Below are positions 40,859 to 50,334 of a stretch of DNA of 64,000 nucleotides, one piece after another; the stretch's first letter is position 1, and each line of letters starts with the position of its first letter. Position numbers and translations under genes: made by a program. The notes beneath the pieces are model-generated. The model searched no databases. It was not told where the DNA came from and worked only from the letters and a program-made list of their open reading frames with translations. This DNA comes from Thiodiazotropha sp040793985. GTDB taxonomy: Bacteria > Pseudomonadota > Gammaproteobacteria > Chromatiales > Chromatiaceae. The DNA lies in contig JBFNJI010000018.1 in assembly GCA_040793985.1 (NCBI GenBank), positions 1 to 64,000 on the forward strand. The letters run 5' to 3'.

Positions 40859-42716
40859 AGGCCTGATCCAGTTGCTGTTGCACCTCGGACATCCGTTGCT
40901 GAAGCTGTGCGGCCCGCTCCCCCTGGGTGCGATAGAGCTCCGGGTCTCCCAGCAGGGTCTGCAGCTCGCCGAGCTGCTCCTCTAGGTCCTCGATTCTCTG
41001 GGGCAGCGCCTGGAGTTCCCGCTGGTCCTTGTAACTCAGCTTCTCACCCTTCTTTTTCGGCTTCCCGGCGGCAGACTTGACAACCGACTTCTCCTTTGGC
41101 TTCGGCGTCGATACCCGCCTGCTCCGTATATAGGTCTCCCAGTCGCTATAACCTCCGATATATTCCGCCACCCGGCCTTCGCCTTCGAAGACCAGGCAGC
41201 TGGTCACCGCGTTATCGAGGAATTCACGATCGTGACTCACCAGCAGCAGCGTGCCCGGGTAGTTGGCGAGCAGCTCCTCGAGCAACTCCAGGGTCTCCAC
41301 ATCCAGGTCATTGGTCGGTTCGTCGAGCACCAGCACATTGGCCGGCTTGGTAAAAAGCTTGGCCAGCAGCAAGCGGTTGCGTTCGCCCCCCGAAAGGGCC
41401 TTCACCGGGCTTCTCGCCCGTGCCGGGGTGAAGAGGAAGTCCTGCAGGTAACCGATTATGTGCTTGCTCCTGCCGCCGACCTCCACCTTGTCGCTGCCGC
41501 CGCCCACATTATCCTGTACCGAACGCTCCTCATCGAGCTGGCTGCGCAGTTGGTCGAAATAGGCCACCTGCAGGTTGGTGCCGAGTTTGACCTCTCCCTT
41601 GTCGGGTTCGAGTTGTCCGAGCAGCAGGTTGAGCAGGGTGGTCTTGCCCGATCCGTTGGGACCGATGATGCCGACCCGGTCACCGCGCAGGATGGTGGTG
41701 GAGAGATCGCGGACGATCGCTTTGTTCTCCCAGGCGTAGCTGATCCTTTCCATCTCCACCACCAGTTTGCCGGAACGCTCGCCTGTGCTGATCTGCATCT
41801 GCGCCTCGCCAGCCTGTTCACGGCGTTGCCTGCGCGCTTCGCGCATCGCCTGCAGCGCCCGCACCCGGCCTTCATTGCGTGTACGCCGTGCCTTGACGCC
41901 CTGGCGAATCCAGACTTCCTCCTGGGCCAGTTTTTTATCGAAGCGCTGATTGGCCTGTGCCTCGGCATGCAGCAGCTCCTGCTTGCGGCGTAAATAGTTG
42001 CCGTAGTCCCCCGGCCAGTCGGTCATTCTGCCGCGATCCAGTTGCAGAATCCGGGTGGCGATGCGACGCAGGAAGGCCCGGTCGTGGGTGACAAAGAGGA
42101 TGGCCCCGGAGTAACCGAGCAGAAACTCCTCCATCCACCGGATCGCCTCGATATCGAGGTGGTTGGTGGGCTCGTCGAGGAGCAGCAACTCGGGCTCGGT
42201 CACCAGGGCCCGGGCCAGCAGCACGCGTCGCTTCAAGCCGCCGGACAGGGCATTGAACGCCGCATCCGCATCCAGGCCGAAGCGGGAGATGACTGTCTCC
42301 ACCCGCTGCTCAAGCTGCCAGCCATGCACCGCCTCGAGCTCATGCTGTGCCTTGGCCAGGGGTGACAACAGGCCCTCATCCCCTGTTTCCGCAAGCCGAT
42401 GGCTGATTCCGTGGTAGGCCTTGATCTTTTCGGCAAGCTCGCCAACACCGTCCGCCACCACATCGAAGACACTCCCCGCCAGATCTTCCGGCACCTCCTG
42501 GATGAGGTGGGCGATCCCCACCCCCCCGTTCACCAGGCGCTCCCCGTCATCGGCGATGACACAGCCCTGGATCACCCGCATCAGGGTCGATTTACCCGCG
42601 CCGTTACGCCCGAGCAGGGCAATCCGCTCGCCTTTCTCGATCACAAGATCGATCCCATCCAGCAACGGTGTGTCGCCATAGCTGAGTTGCAGGTTTCGCA
42701 GGGTAATCAGCGGCAT
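40815..42716 (-). CDS. uup: ABC-F ATPase Uup
   Basis: 633 aa. Two ABC cassettes: GRNGAGKST and LSGGLKRRVLLARAL with DEPTNHLD, then GPNGSGKTT and LSGGERNRLLLAKLF with DEPTNDLD, separated by an ABC-F linker, and a C-terminal coiled coil (about 565-633, RIEDLEEQLGELQTLL). It acts on ribosomes or branched DNA; no membrane domain. Divergent from the TrpB-like gene. Confidence 0.95.
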   Translation of the reverse strand: MPLITLRNLQLSYGDTPLLDGIDLVIEKGERIALLGRNGAGKSTLMRVIQGCVIADDGERLVNGGVGIAHLIQEVPEDLAGSVFDVVADGVGELAEKIKAYHGISHRLAETGDEGLLSPLAKAQHELEAVHGWQLEQRVETVISRFGLDADAAFNALSGGLKRRVLLARALVTEPELLLLDEPTNHLDIEAIRWMEEFLLGYSGAILFVTHDRAFLRRIATRILQLDRGRMTDWPGDYGNYLRRKQELLHAEAQANQRFDKKLAQEEVWIRQGVKARRTRNEGRVRALQAMREARRQRREQAGEAQMQISTGERSGKLVVEMERISYAWENKAIVRDLSTTILRGDRVGIIGPNGSGKTTLLNLLLGQLEPDKGEVKLGTNLQVAYFDQLRSQLDEERSVQDNVGGGSDKVEVGGRSKHIIGYLQDFLFTPARARSPVKALSGGERNRLLLAKLFTKPANVLVLDEPTNDLDVETLELLEELLANYPGTLLLVSHDREFLDNAVTSCLVFEGEGRVAEYIGGYSDWETYIRSRRVSTPKPKEKSVVKSAAGKPKKKGEKLSYKDQRELQALPQRIEDLEEQLGELQTLLGDPELYRTQGERAAQLQQRMSEVQQQLDQAYERWERLESMQAGG

Positions 42717-42859
42717 TGAAACTTCCTATCGTTCATGACTTATCTCAAGCAAAAAGATCCCACAGATGGCACAATACCTACTCTATAGATGACTGCTTCA
42801 TGGATGGGCTATCAAATCACTATTCAGGACTCGGGCCAAGTAGCGGGAGAGATTATTCG

Positions 42860-44209
42860 ATGAAGACAAAGATTCTGCTGAAAGAGGCAGAAATGCCGAC
42901 CCACTGGTATAACGTCGTGGCCGATATGCCCAACCCGCCGGCGCCTATCCTCGCCCCGGACGGATCGCCGGTGACCCCCGATGCCCTCAGCGCGATCTTC
43001 CCCAACGCTATCATTGAGCAGGAGGTAAGCGCGGAACGCTGGATCCCGATCCCCGACGAGGTCCGCGAAATGCTGCGTCTGTGGCGGCCATCTCCTCTCT
43101 ATCGGGCTGAACGCCTGGAGATGGCGCTCAAGACCCCGGCCAAGATCTACTTCAAGAACGAAGCCGTGAGCCCGGCGGGCTCGCACAAACCGAATACCGC
43201 TGTCGCCCAGGCCTACTACAACAAGATGGAGGGGATCAATAGACTGGCCACCGAGACTGGCGCGGGACAGTGGGGCTGTTCCCTGGCCCTGGCGGGACAG
43301 CTCTTCGACATGGAGGTGAGGGTCTACATGGTGAAAGTCAGCTATCATCAGAAGCCCTACCGGCGCTCGATGATGCAGACCTGGGGCGCCGAGGTCTATC
43401 CCAGCCCCACCGAGATGACCCAGTCGGGAAGACATATCCTGGAACGCGATCCCGACTCCCCGGGCTCCCTGGGCATCGCCATCTCCGAGGCGGTGGAGGA
43501 GGCGGCGGGGCGCAAGGATACCAACTACTCCCTGGGTTCGGTGCTCAACCACGTCCTGCTGCACCAGACCATCATCGGCGAGGAGGCGAAAAAGCAGCTA
43601 CAGCTGGTGGGGGAATATCCGGATGCGATCTACGCCCCTTGTGGTGGCGGCTCCAACTTCGGCGGCATCGCCTTCCCCTTCTTTGCCGACAAGGCGGCGG
43701 GCAAGGAGATCGACCTGGTGGCCGTCGAACCGACCTCCTGTCCGACCCTGACCAAGGGTGTCTACGCCTATGACTTCGGCGACACCGAGGGCCTCACGCC
43801 ACTGACCAAGATGTACACCCTGGGACACGATTTCATGCCTCCCGGGATCCACGCCGGCGGTCTGCGCTATCACGGCGATTCCGCCCTGGTCAGTCAACTG
43901 TATGACGAGGGCCTGCTGAGTGCCGTTGCCATCCCCCAATTGGAGACCTTCCAGGCCGGTGAGCTGTTTGCCAAGACCCAGGGCATTATTCCAGCTCCAG
44001 AATCATGCCATGCGGTAGCAGCCGCGATCCGCGAAGCAAAACGCTGTGCCGAAACGGGGGAGGCGAAGACCCTGCTGTTCAACCTTTCGGGGCACGGCCA
44101 TTTCGACATGAGCGCCTATGACCGCTATTTCAAGGGGGAGCTGGAGGACTTCGACTATCCGGATGAGGCGATTAGGGCATCACTGACCCATCTGCCTAAG
44201 GTCGGTTGA
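42860..44209 (+). CDS. TrpB2-type tryptophan synthase beta-like enzyme
   Basis: 449 aa PLP enzyme. PLP Lys in SPAGSHKPNTAVAQAYY, GAGQWGCSLALAG, a phosphate loop PCGGGSNFGG, and TLGHDFMPPGIHAGGLRYHG, a mark of the TrpB2 subfamily with its long N-terminal segment. It makes tryptophan from indole and serine or indole phosphate; TrpA is not adjacent. ATG 42860 has GCGGGAGAG upstream; the frame to 42716 overlaps the uup promoter and is not used. Confidence 0.93.
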   Translation: MKTKILLKEAEMPTHWYNVVADMPNPPAPILAPDGSPVTPDALSAIFPNAIIEQEVSAERWIPIPDEVREMLRLWRPSPLYRAERLEMALKTPAKIYFKNEAVSPAGSHKPNTAVAQAYYNKMEGINRLATETGAGQWGCSLALAGQLFDMEVRVYMVKVSYHQKPYRRSMMQTWGAEVYPSPTEMTQSGRHILERDPDSPGSLGIAISEAVEEAAGRKDTNYSLGSVLNHVLLHQTIIGEEAKKQLQLVGEYPDAIYAPCGGGSNFGGIAFPFFADKAAGKEIDLVAVEPTSCPTLTKGVYAYDFGDTEGLTPLTKMYTLGHDFMPPGIHAGGLRYHGDSALVSQLYDEGLLSAVAIPQLETFQAGELFAKTQGIIPAPESCHAVAAAIREAKRCAETGEAKTLLFNLSGHGHFDMSAYDRYFKGELEDFDYPDEAIRASLTHLPKVG

Positions 44210-44228
44210 GCCGGTCTCATTGCGGTTG

Positions 44229-45230
44229 TCACGCCTGATGTGACTCCCAGGCCATGCGTAATCGGTTCAGATCATGGCATGCCTGATCCCAGTTCAGCTC
44301 ATTGCCCGAGCCTTGAAGCTGCTCTATCAACTGGTGAATACCCCTGACCAGTGACTGCAGACGCTCGCGATCCCGCTGTTTGTTGCTCTTACGCTGCAGG
44401 TTGTCGATAAGGCTGTTCACCACCCCGACCAGCAGTTTCAGATTGTCTCGCCAGCGCTGGTAGCGGGCCTCGTCATGTAACGGCATATTGCGCACAAGCA
44501 CCGAGACAAACTTGGCGTTTATCAGGGTACGGTGGCCAAAATCGATGATATTCCCCTTTTCGTAGAGAGTCTCCATCATCTCCTGGTCCAAGACACCGAC
44601 CTCACCGGCATGGGAAAAGTAGTGACCACTCTCAACCAATCTGACTATCACCCGCAAACCGAAGCGATCAAAGGTCTCCAGCAGCCTTTCTCCCAGTGTT
44701 CTGAGATCATCGCATTCGAGACTGCGATCGAAAAAGTCGGCCAACAGATTCAACTCGGTACAGGCCGCGAGCGAGGCCTCCATCTCTTCCTGGGCCAGAT
44801 TCGCTCGTTCCCGAGCGGCCTCGAGATCGTGTCGGTTGTTGAGTGCAATGCGGATCTTTACCAGCAGTTCCTCAACATCATAGGGCTTGGTGACATAGTC
44901 ATCCGCACCGGCATGATAACCGGCGAGGCGTTCGCTCAGGCGTGAGAGTGCGGAAACAAAGATAACAGGAATTAGGGATGTAGCTGGATCCGCCTTGAGC
45001 CGACGGCAGACAGTCAGCCCATCCATTACCGGCATATCCACATCGAGCAGGATCAGATCGGGTGGTGGATCCTGCTCTGCCACAAGCTCGAGACAGGATT
45101 GGCCGTTGGCCGCCAATGCGACCCGATAATTGTAGTTCAATATCTGTTCGAGGCTTTTCAGGTTCTCCGGCTGGTCGTCGACCACCAGGATCTGCTGGGG
45201 CTTAGCCTCTTCCGCTTCGGATTCCATCAC
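44229..45230 (-). CDS. Response regulator with unrecognised output domain
   Basis: 333 aa. Receiver domain 13-130: acidic pair VVDDQP, phosphorylation Asp63 in LILLDVDMP, the Ser/Thr and Lys switch (FVSALSR, VTKPYD). Then a coiled coil (about 140-160) and a 170-residue helical domain with no HTH, GGDEF, EAL or HD motif. It may act by protein contact. Convergent with the TrpB-like gene; the next gene upstream is the Crp/Fnr regulator, divergent. Confidence 0.88.
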   Translation of the reverse strand: MMESEAEEAKPQQILVVDDQPENLKSLEQILNYNYRVALAANGQSCLELVAEQDPPPDLILLDVDMPVMDGLTVCRRLKADPATSLIPVIFVSALSRLSERLAGYHAGADDYVTKPYDVEELLVKIRIALNNRHDLEAARERANLAQEEMEASLAACTELNLLADFFDRSLECDDLRTLGERLLETFDRFGLRVIVRLVESGHYFSHAGEVGVLDQEMMETLYEKGNIIDFGHRTLINAKFVSVLVRNMPLHDEARYQRWRDNLKLLVGVVNSLIDNLQRKSNKQRDRERLQSLVRGIHQLIEQLQGSGNELNWDQACHDLNRLRMAWESHQA

Positions 45231-45490
45231 CCTCCTCCATGTTGAGCACCCCTATCAGATACATAATTGAGTAGGTTGAAGCTTCACTCATGTGTGGTGC
45301 TACAAATCAGCATGACCTGGCTATACATCTTGTCACAAAAGGATCGACAACCCCAACTCTATAAAACCAAGGTTATTTGTCGGGCTCAGCTGCCTTTCTC
45401 GCACCAATCTGGTATTGTTGACTGTGCTACCCTGTTAATCAGGGAACGGATGGTTACTGCTAGGTCATCTCTTTAGGACTCTACACTGCA

Positions 45491-46198
45491 ATGGTTAAAA
45501 ACGTCACTTTCAAGGAGGCCAGGGATGGTGTGGCCGATTGCTTGAACTGCTCTCTGCGCGAGTCTGTCCTGTTTGCAAAATTAGAAGAGAAGGACTTTGA
45601 ACAACTCCACGACCCCATCGATCAATATACGCTTCCGGTAGGCTCGACGCTCTACCACACGGGTGACAGGGGGGAGCGTCTCTACACAGTGCGTTCCGGT
45701 ATCCTCAAGCTGGTGCAATACCTGCCTGACGGCAGCCAGCGTATCGTGCGCCTGATCCGTTCAACCGACATCACCGGACTCGAGTGCATTCTCGGCGAGA
45801 CTTATCAACACGACGCCGTGGTTCTCCAAGAGACCGAGGTCTGCGCCCTCCCGGTGCGCGTGGTGAACAATCTCAGCAATGAGAATCCGGCGCTTCACCA
45901 CGAACTGCTTAACCGTTGGCAACGCGCCCTGAAGGAGGCCGATGCCTGGCTCACCGAACTCTCCACGGGTTCCGCCAAGCAGCGCGTAGCCCGCCTCCTG
46001 CTGCGCCTAGTCAAAGATACCGAAGAGAGCAGCTGCAGCTTGTTCGCCCGGGAAGACATGGGCGCAATGCTGGGGATCACCACCGAAACCGCGAGCCGCA
46101 CCATCGCGGAATTCAAAAGACAGAGCCTGCTGGTCGAAACCAGCGTCAACCAGTTTCTGCTCGACATACCGAATCTGCATCGCATCGCTGAAGATTGA
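45491..46198 (+). CDS. Crp/Fnr-family transcriptional regulator
   Basis: 235 aa. Cyclic-nucleotide-like beta roll (about 25-145) and a winged HTH (MLGITTETASRTIAEFKRQ near 195). The N-terminal DCLNCSLRES gives Cys17 and Cys20, and Cys99 lies in GLECILG, but the third N-terminal Cys of FNR is missing, so a normal FNR [4Fe-4S] site is unlikely. Start ATG 45491 is weakly supported. The gene is followed by the unknown 151-aa gene. Confidence 0.93.
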   Translation: MVKNVTFKEARDGVADCLNCSLRESVLFAKLEEKDFEQLHDPIDQYTLPVGSTLYHTGDRGERLYTVRSGILKLVQYLPDGSQRIVRLIRSTDITGLECILGETYQHDAVVLQETEVCALPVRVVNNLSNENPALHHELLNRWQRALKEADAWLTELSTGSAKQRVARLLLRLVKDTEESSCSLFAREDMGAMLGITTETASRTIAEFKRQSLLVETSVNQFLLDIPNLHRIAED

Positions 46199-46279
46199 CC
46201 ATTTTCAATGCCAAAAGCACGCACTCTCCATACCCTACTGACTTGATTGGCCGGTTAACCTAGGCAGGGGAGAGGCAAC

Positions 46280-46735
46280 TTGAAACAAGTCGTCAGGGAG
46301 ATCGCTCTACCGATCTTCAGTATCGAAATGGAATTCGACGAGTGCAGATTTGACTCAATCGAAGAGATCGTCAGCTATATCGAGGCGCAGGTGCGGAAAC
46401 ACAGGGCCGTGCGATATATCGCCACCTTCGACCACCTGCAGCACACCACCGATTTGCCGGAAGGCATAATCGCCGAAGATATCGAGGCCGCCTACAACAT
46501 TGTCTTCTGTTTCGGCTTCAGCCTGCAGGACTCGGAGCAGCTGGCCACGCGGCCCCGTTCAATCGGCGTATGCCAATACAACGGTCACATCTCGGTCACC
46601 TTTGTCGAGGCACCCATGCCGGTAGCCAACGCGCTCATGGAACAGTGGGCGAACTCCCTGCTGCTCGATGAGGAACAGCAACTGCACCCACCTCACCGTT
46701 CAGATCAGAAGAGCGACGCACTGCCAACACCGTAA
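46280..46735 (+). CDS. Unknown 151-aa protein, TTG start
   Basis: Start TTG 46280 follows GGGGAGAGG, a very strong ribosome site, so it is preferred. Sequence features: alternating acidic/hydrophobic N part (SIEMEFDECRFDSIEEIVSYIEA), YIATFDHLQHT, AAYNIVFCFGFSLQDSEQLATRPRSIGVCQY, and SVTFVEAPMPVANALMEQWANSLL. Cytoplasmic and apparently alpha/beta. Not recognised. It comes 82 bp after the Crp/Fnr gene, same strand, and may be its partner or target. Confidence 0.65.
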   Translation: MKQVVREIALPIFSIEMEFDECRFDSIEEIVSYIEAQVRKHRAVRYIATFDHLQHTTDLPEGIIAEDIEAAYNIVFCFGFSLQDSEQLATRPRSIGVCQYNGHISVTFVEAPMPVANALMEQWANSLLLDEEQQLHPPHRSDQKSDALPTP

Positions 46736-46752
46736 AGCTGCGGGGCGAGACG

Positions 46753-47244
46753 TTACATCTCCATTTCCAGATCATCGATGATCGTATCTATACCGGCCTG
46801 AGCGCACTCTTCATCGGTCTCTCCCGAGGGTGCGCCGCTGACCCCCACGGCACCCAGCAGCTGCCCCCCTGCCTGTACCGGCAATCCACCGGCCGACATG
46901 ACCAGACCGTCGATCCGACCAATGGGCGAGCCGGCTCGACTCTTCAAGGCGGATGTGGCGGCGTTGAAGTTGGCCGCGGTGAAGGCCTTCATGCGACTGA
47001 TCGGCACCGTGATCTGGGCGGCAATGGTGTCACGCATCACCGCCTGCACCGTTCCATCCCGATCGACCACCGTGACCCCGATCTGAATCCCTTGTTTACG
47101 GCAGGCCTCTACCGCTCCGAGGGCAATCATATTCGCCGACTCCAGAGACAGACGCTTCAGCGTCACACTGGGGGGAGCTTCATCCGCTACCGCCCAACCC
47201 GATATACCCGCAATCAACACCGCGGCTGCAATTGTATATTTCAT
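46753..47244 (-). CDS. Exported GlcG/HbpS-like protein
   Basis: 163 aa with a signal peptide (1-20, GWAVADEA). Core: SLESANMIALGAVEACRKQGIQIGVTVVDRDGTVQAVMRDTIA, GLVMSAGGLPVQAGGQLLGAVGVSGA, and DEECAQAGIDTI, the GlcG/HbpS (DUF336) pattern found in haem- or vitamin-binding proteins. It ends in ELEMEM-like acid/Met residues (DLEMEM). GGAGGAG precedes the ATG. Confidence 0.9.
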   Translation of the reverse strand: MKYTIAAAVLIAGISGWAVADEAPPSVTLKRLSLESANMIALGAVEACRKQGIQIGVTVVDRDGTVQAVMRDTIAAQITVPISRMKAFTAANFNAATSALKSRAGSPIGRIDGLVMSAGGLPVQAGGQLLGAVGVSGAPSGETDEECAQAGIDTIIDDLEMEM

Positions 47245-47344
47245 TATCTCCTCCGGTATGATTATTCTGCTGTTGATGCTATCCCAAGTAGTGAGAGCAT
47301 GCCAATCCCGTCCATCTCCCTGTTACCGGCCGAGCACCAGCAGC

Positions 47345-48553
47345 TCAGTAGTGATCCTTTACGTAGCCATCCACCAATCTCATGAACTGATCCGAGATGT
47401 CGCTCCCTTTGAGCGTAGCCACTTTTTCGCCATCGATGTAGACAGGTGCCGAAGGGGACTCCCCGGTACCCGGCAGGCTGATTCCGATATTGGCCTGCTT
47501 GCTCTCACCGGGCCCGTTTACCACGCACCCCATCACCGCAACGGACATGGCTTCCACACCCGGATGTTCCCGTTTCCACGCAGGCATCATCCGCCGCAGA
47601 TGGCTTTGCACATCCATCGCCAACTGCTGGAAATAACTACTGGTGGTACGGCCGCAGCCAGGACAGGCGACAACCATCGGGGAAAAGGCGCGAATGCCCA
47701 TCGATTGCAGCAGCTCCTGGGCAACGACAACCTCCTGGCTTCTCGATCCGCCAGGCTCAGGGGTCAATGAGATACGTATGGTATCCCCGATCCCCTCCTG
47801 CAGCAGAACCGCAAGGGCGGCACTCGATGCGACGATACCCTTGGAACCCATGCCCGCCTCGGTCAGCCCCAGATGGAGCGCATAGTCGCAACGCTGTGCC
47901 AGGGTGCGGTAGACCGCAATCAGGTCCTGCACGCCGCTCATCTTACATGAGAGAACGATGCGTTCCTCGGCAAGACCTATGTCCTGTGCGCGTCGGGCGC
48001 TCTCCAGGGCGGAGACCACCATCACCTCCCTGGTCATCTGATCCGCATCCAGCGGATCTGAGGCGCGTGCGTTCTCATCCATCATTCGGGCCACCAGCCC
48101 CTTGTCCAAGCTACCCCAATTGACCCCTATCCTCACCGGTTTCTCGTAGCGGCAGGCGATCTCAATCATGCTGGCGAATTGGCTGTCGCGCTTCGCGCCG
48201 CTGCCGACGTTGCCCGGATTGATGCGGTACTTTGCCAGGGCTTGGGCGCAGGCGGGAAAATCGCTCAACAGGCGATGGCCGTTGAAGTGGAAATCTCCCA
48301 CCAGGGGCACCTCCAGCCCCATCACGTCGAGGCGCTCACGGATCTTCGGCACCGCCCTGGCCGCCGCCTCCGTATTCACCGTGATACGGACCAGTTCCGA
48401 GCCCGCTCTGGCAAGCTCTGCCACCTGTCCTGTCGTGGCGTCTATATCCGCGGTATCGGTGTTGGTCATCGACTGCACGACCACCGGCGCATCCCCGCCG
48501 ATTCGTACACCAGCCACCATCACACCCCGGGTACTGTTTCTATTGATCTCCAC
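47345..48553 (-). CDS. ispG: 4-hydroxy-3-methylbut-2-en-1-yl diphosphate synthase IspG
   Basis: 402 aa. Penultimate enzyme of the MEP isoprenoid route. Start with TRGVMVAGVRIGGDAPVVVQSMTNTDTAD, TIM-barrel, then [4Fe-4S] ligands CPGCGRTT and GCVVNGPGE, with PAWKREHPG between. Normal length for the proteobacterial form. Alone on the minus strand, 100 bp before the exported GlcG-like gene. Confidence 0.97.
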   Translation of the reverse strand: MEINRNSTRGVMVAGVRIGGDAPVVVQSMTNTDTADIDATTGQVAELARAGSELVRITVNTEAAARAVPKIRERLDVMGLEVPLVGDFHFNGHRLLSDFPACAQALAKYRINPGNVGSGAKRDSQFASMIEIACRYEKPVRIGVNWGSLDKGLVARMMDENARASDPLDADQMTREVMVVSALESARRAQDIGLAEERIVLSCKMSGVQDLIAVYRTLAQRCDYALHLGLTEAGMGSKGIVASSAALAVLLQEGIGDTIRISLTPEPGGSRSQEVVVAQELLQSMGIRAFSPMVVACPGCGRTTSSYFQQLAMDVQSHLRRMMPAWKREHPGVEAMSVAVMGCVVNGPGESKQANIGISLPGTGESPSAPVYIDGEKVATLKGSDISDQFMRLVDGYVKDHY

Positions 48554-48900
48554 GCCTCTATACGCCTCGCACCGTTGACTTGGATTGACAGGATACCAAA
48601 AAGCACCAGCGGCTGATCACCCTTTGTCATCTATGACCACAGATCGGGCAAGGATTTAACAGGCTAAAACAGATGTATGGACGCCAACGCCTGTCCTGTG
48701 TAGGGATCCGCGATAGCGATGGTCACCTGGATTGCGATAGCGTATTAAGGAGGGGCGCTTCAAACCCAGCCCACAGGGCGGGCGAAAACCGCTAGCTGGC
48801 AAGAGAGCGCGGGAGAGACTGCGCGGTTTCTTGAAATGGAAAAAAGTAAGCAGGGCAGAGTCGCCGGCCTGGCTTATTGATCCCAGCGGGCATCCGACGA
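48554..48900. promoter_or_regulatory. Intergenic region, ispG / sqr
   Basis: 347 bp. It includes two short copies of GCGATAGCG (around 48711 and 48736). No tRNA, sRNA or promoter was confidently seen. Confidence 0.3.
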
Positions 48901-50169
48901 CTATTTCAGCTTGCCAATGCCCAGCATCTTCAGAATATATTTTTCATAGATCGGTTCAGACGTTCCTTTCTTCATCTTGCGAATGAAATATTTTTCAAAG
49001 GCAATCTTGGCCATATGCACCCATTTTCCCTTCTTGAACCAGGCCACATTGCGAGGCGGGATCTGCGGCAGGGCAACGAACGCGGCACCGGTATCTCCCA
49101 TGTCGGCTAGACAGACGGCGTTCCAGGTAGCCAGGGTTGTCCCCTCCCTGCCCGCCAGCTCGTCGGCAATATTGTGAACGATGGCGGTTACCATCGATTC
49201 GATCATATAGCCGGTTTTGGGTGCGCCGGTGGGAACCGCCGTGGCCTCCACCGGGGGTATCGCGATACATACGCCTGCGGCGAATATATTCGGATATTTC
49301 GGATTGCGCTGGTGATCATCCACAAAAACGAAGCCACGAGGATTGCACAGACCTTCCACATTGGCGACCGGATCGACGCCCTTGAATGCGGGCAGTACCA
49401 TCGAGTACTTGAACTCCAACTCATGATCCTTCAGCTTATGTCCGGAATCGTCATACTGCTCGACGAACATCTTGCCCTGCTCAACCTTGATCACCTTGGC
49501 ATTGGTGATCCAGTTGATATGGTGACTGCGGAACTCGCTCTCGAGAAAACCCTTCGAATCTCCCACGCCGCCCAGTCCCAGGTGGCCGATATAGGGTTCG
49601 GATGTCACGAAGGTCATAGGTACCTTGTCACGCATCTTGCGCTTGCGCAGATCGGAATCCATGATGAATGCAAATTCATAGGCGGGGCCGAAACAGCTGG
49701 CAAAGGGTGATGCGCCTATTACCACATGGCCAGGGTCATCGAGCAGATCCTGGTAGGCAATGTATGCCTTTTCCGCATGATCCACGGTGCAAATCGATTC
49801 AGTGAACCCCTCCGGGCCCGTGCCCTCCACCTCTTCGAACGCAAGCCGGGGGCCGGTGGCGATAACGAGATAATCGTAGTTGACGGTATCACCGTCATCG
49901 AGAGTCAGTCGGTTGGTGTCAGGGTCGATTTTTTCCACACGCTTGGCGATAAAATTGATTCCCTTGCGTTCCAGATGGGGTCGAATGTCAAAAGTGATGT
50001 GCGATCGATCTCTCCAGCCGACAGCAAGCCAGGGGTTGGATGGTACGAACTGGAAGTAATCACGCTCATTGATCATGGTGACTTCGTGCTCGCGCCCCAA
50101 TTCCATGCGCAACTCATAGGCACAGGGCATCCCCCCGGTACCGGCGCCCATAATAACGATATGCGCCAT
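48901..50169 (-). CDS. sqr: Sulfide:quinone oxidoreductase, type I
   Basis: 422 aa flavoprotein oxidising sulfide to sulfur/polysulfide with quinone as acceptor, at the periplasmic face of the membrane. FAD motif IVIMGAGTGGMPCAYEL at the N terminus; ATGPRLAF; catalytic cysteines Cys127 (SICTVD), Cys159 (ASPFASCFGPAYE) and Cys353 (AVCLADMGDTG), equivalent to Cys124, Cys156 and Cys347 of Aquifex SQR. The C-terminal basic amphipathic helices (FIRKMKKGTS) are for membrane binding. This is the clearest sulfur-oxidation gene in the window. Confidence 0.94.
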   Translation of the reverse strand: MAHIVIMGAGTGGMPCAYELRMELGREHEVTMINERDYFQFVPSNPWLAVGWRDRSHITFDIRPHLERKGINFIAKRVEKIDPDTNRLTLDDGDTVNYDYLVIATGPRLAFEEVEGTGPEGFTESICTVDHAEKAYIAYQDLLDDPGHVVIGASPFASCFGPAYEFAFIMDSDLRKRKMRDKVPMTFVTSEPYIGHLGLGGVGDSKGFLESEFRSHHINWITNAKVIKVEQGKMFVEQYDDSGHKLKDHELEFKYSMVLPAFKGVDPVANVEGLCNPRGFVFVDDHQRNPKYPNIFAAGVCIAIPPVEATAVPTGAPKTGYMIESMVTAIVHNIADELAGREGTTLATWNAVCLADMGDTGAAFVALPQIPPRNVAWFKKGKWVHMAKIAFEKYFIRKMKKGTSEPIYEKYILKMLGIGKLK

Positions 50170-50334
50170 TCACTAAACCTCCATCCTCTCCGAATTTGTT
50201 GGATTGCGGCATCGCCAGGAGAGATGGCTTGAGCCGCGTCTGGAAAACCCGCTAAGTTTATACCCAACTACCTGAAATTTAAAATTATTTAAGTAATTTG
50301 TAATTTGTTGATATGCCAATTCTCATGCGGCTTC

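Noticed and set aside
45491..46198. True FNR oxygen sensor
   Set aside because: The third N-terminal Cys of the FNR cluster pattern is absent.
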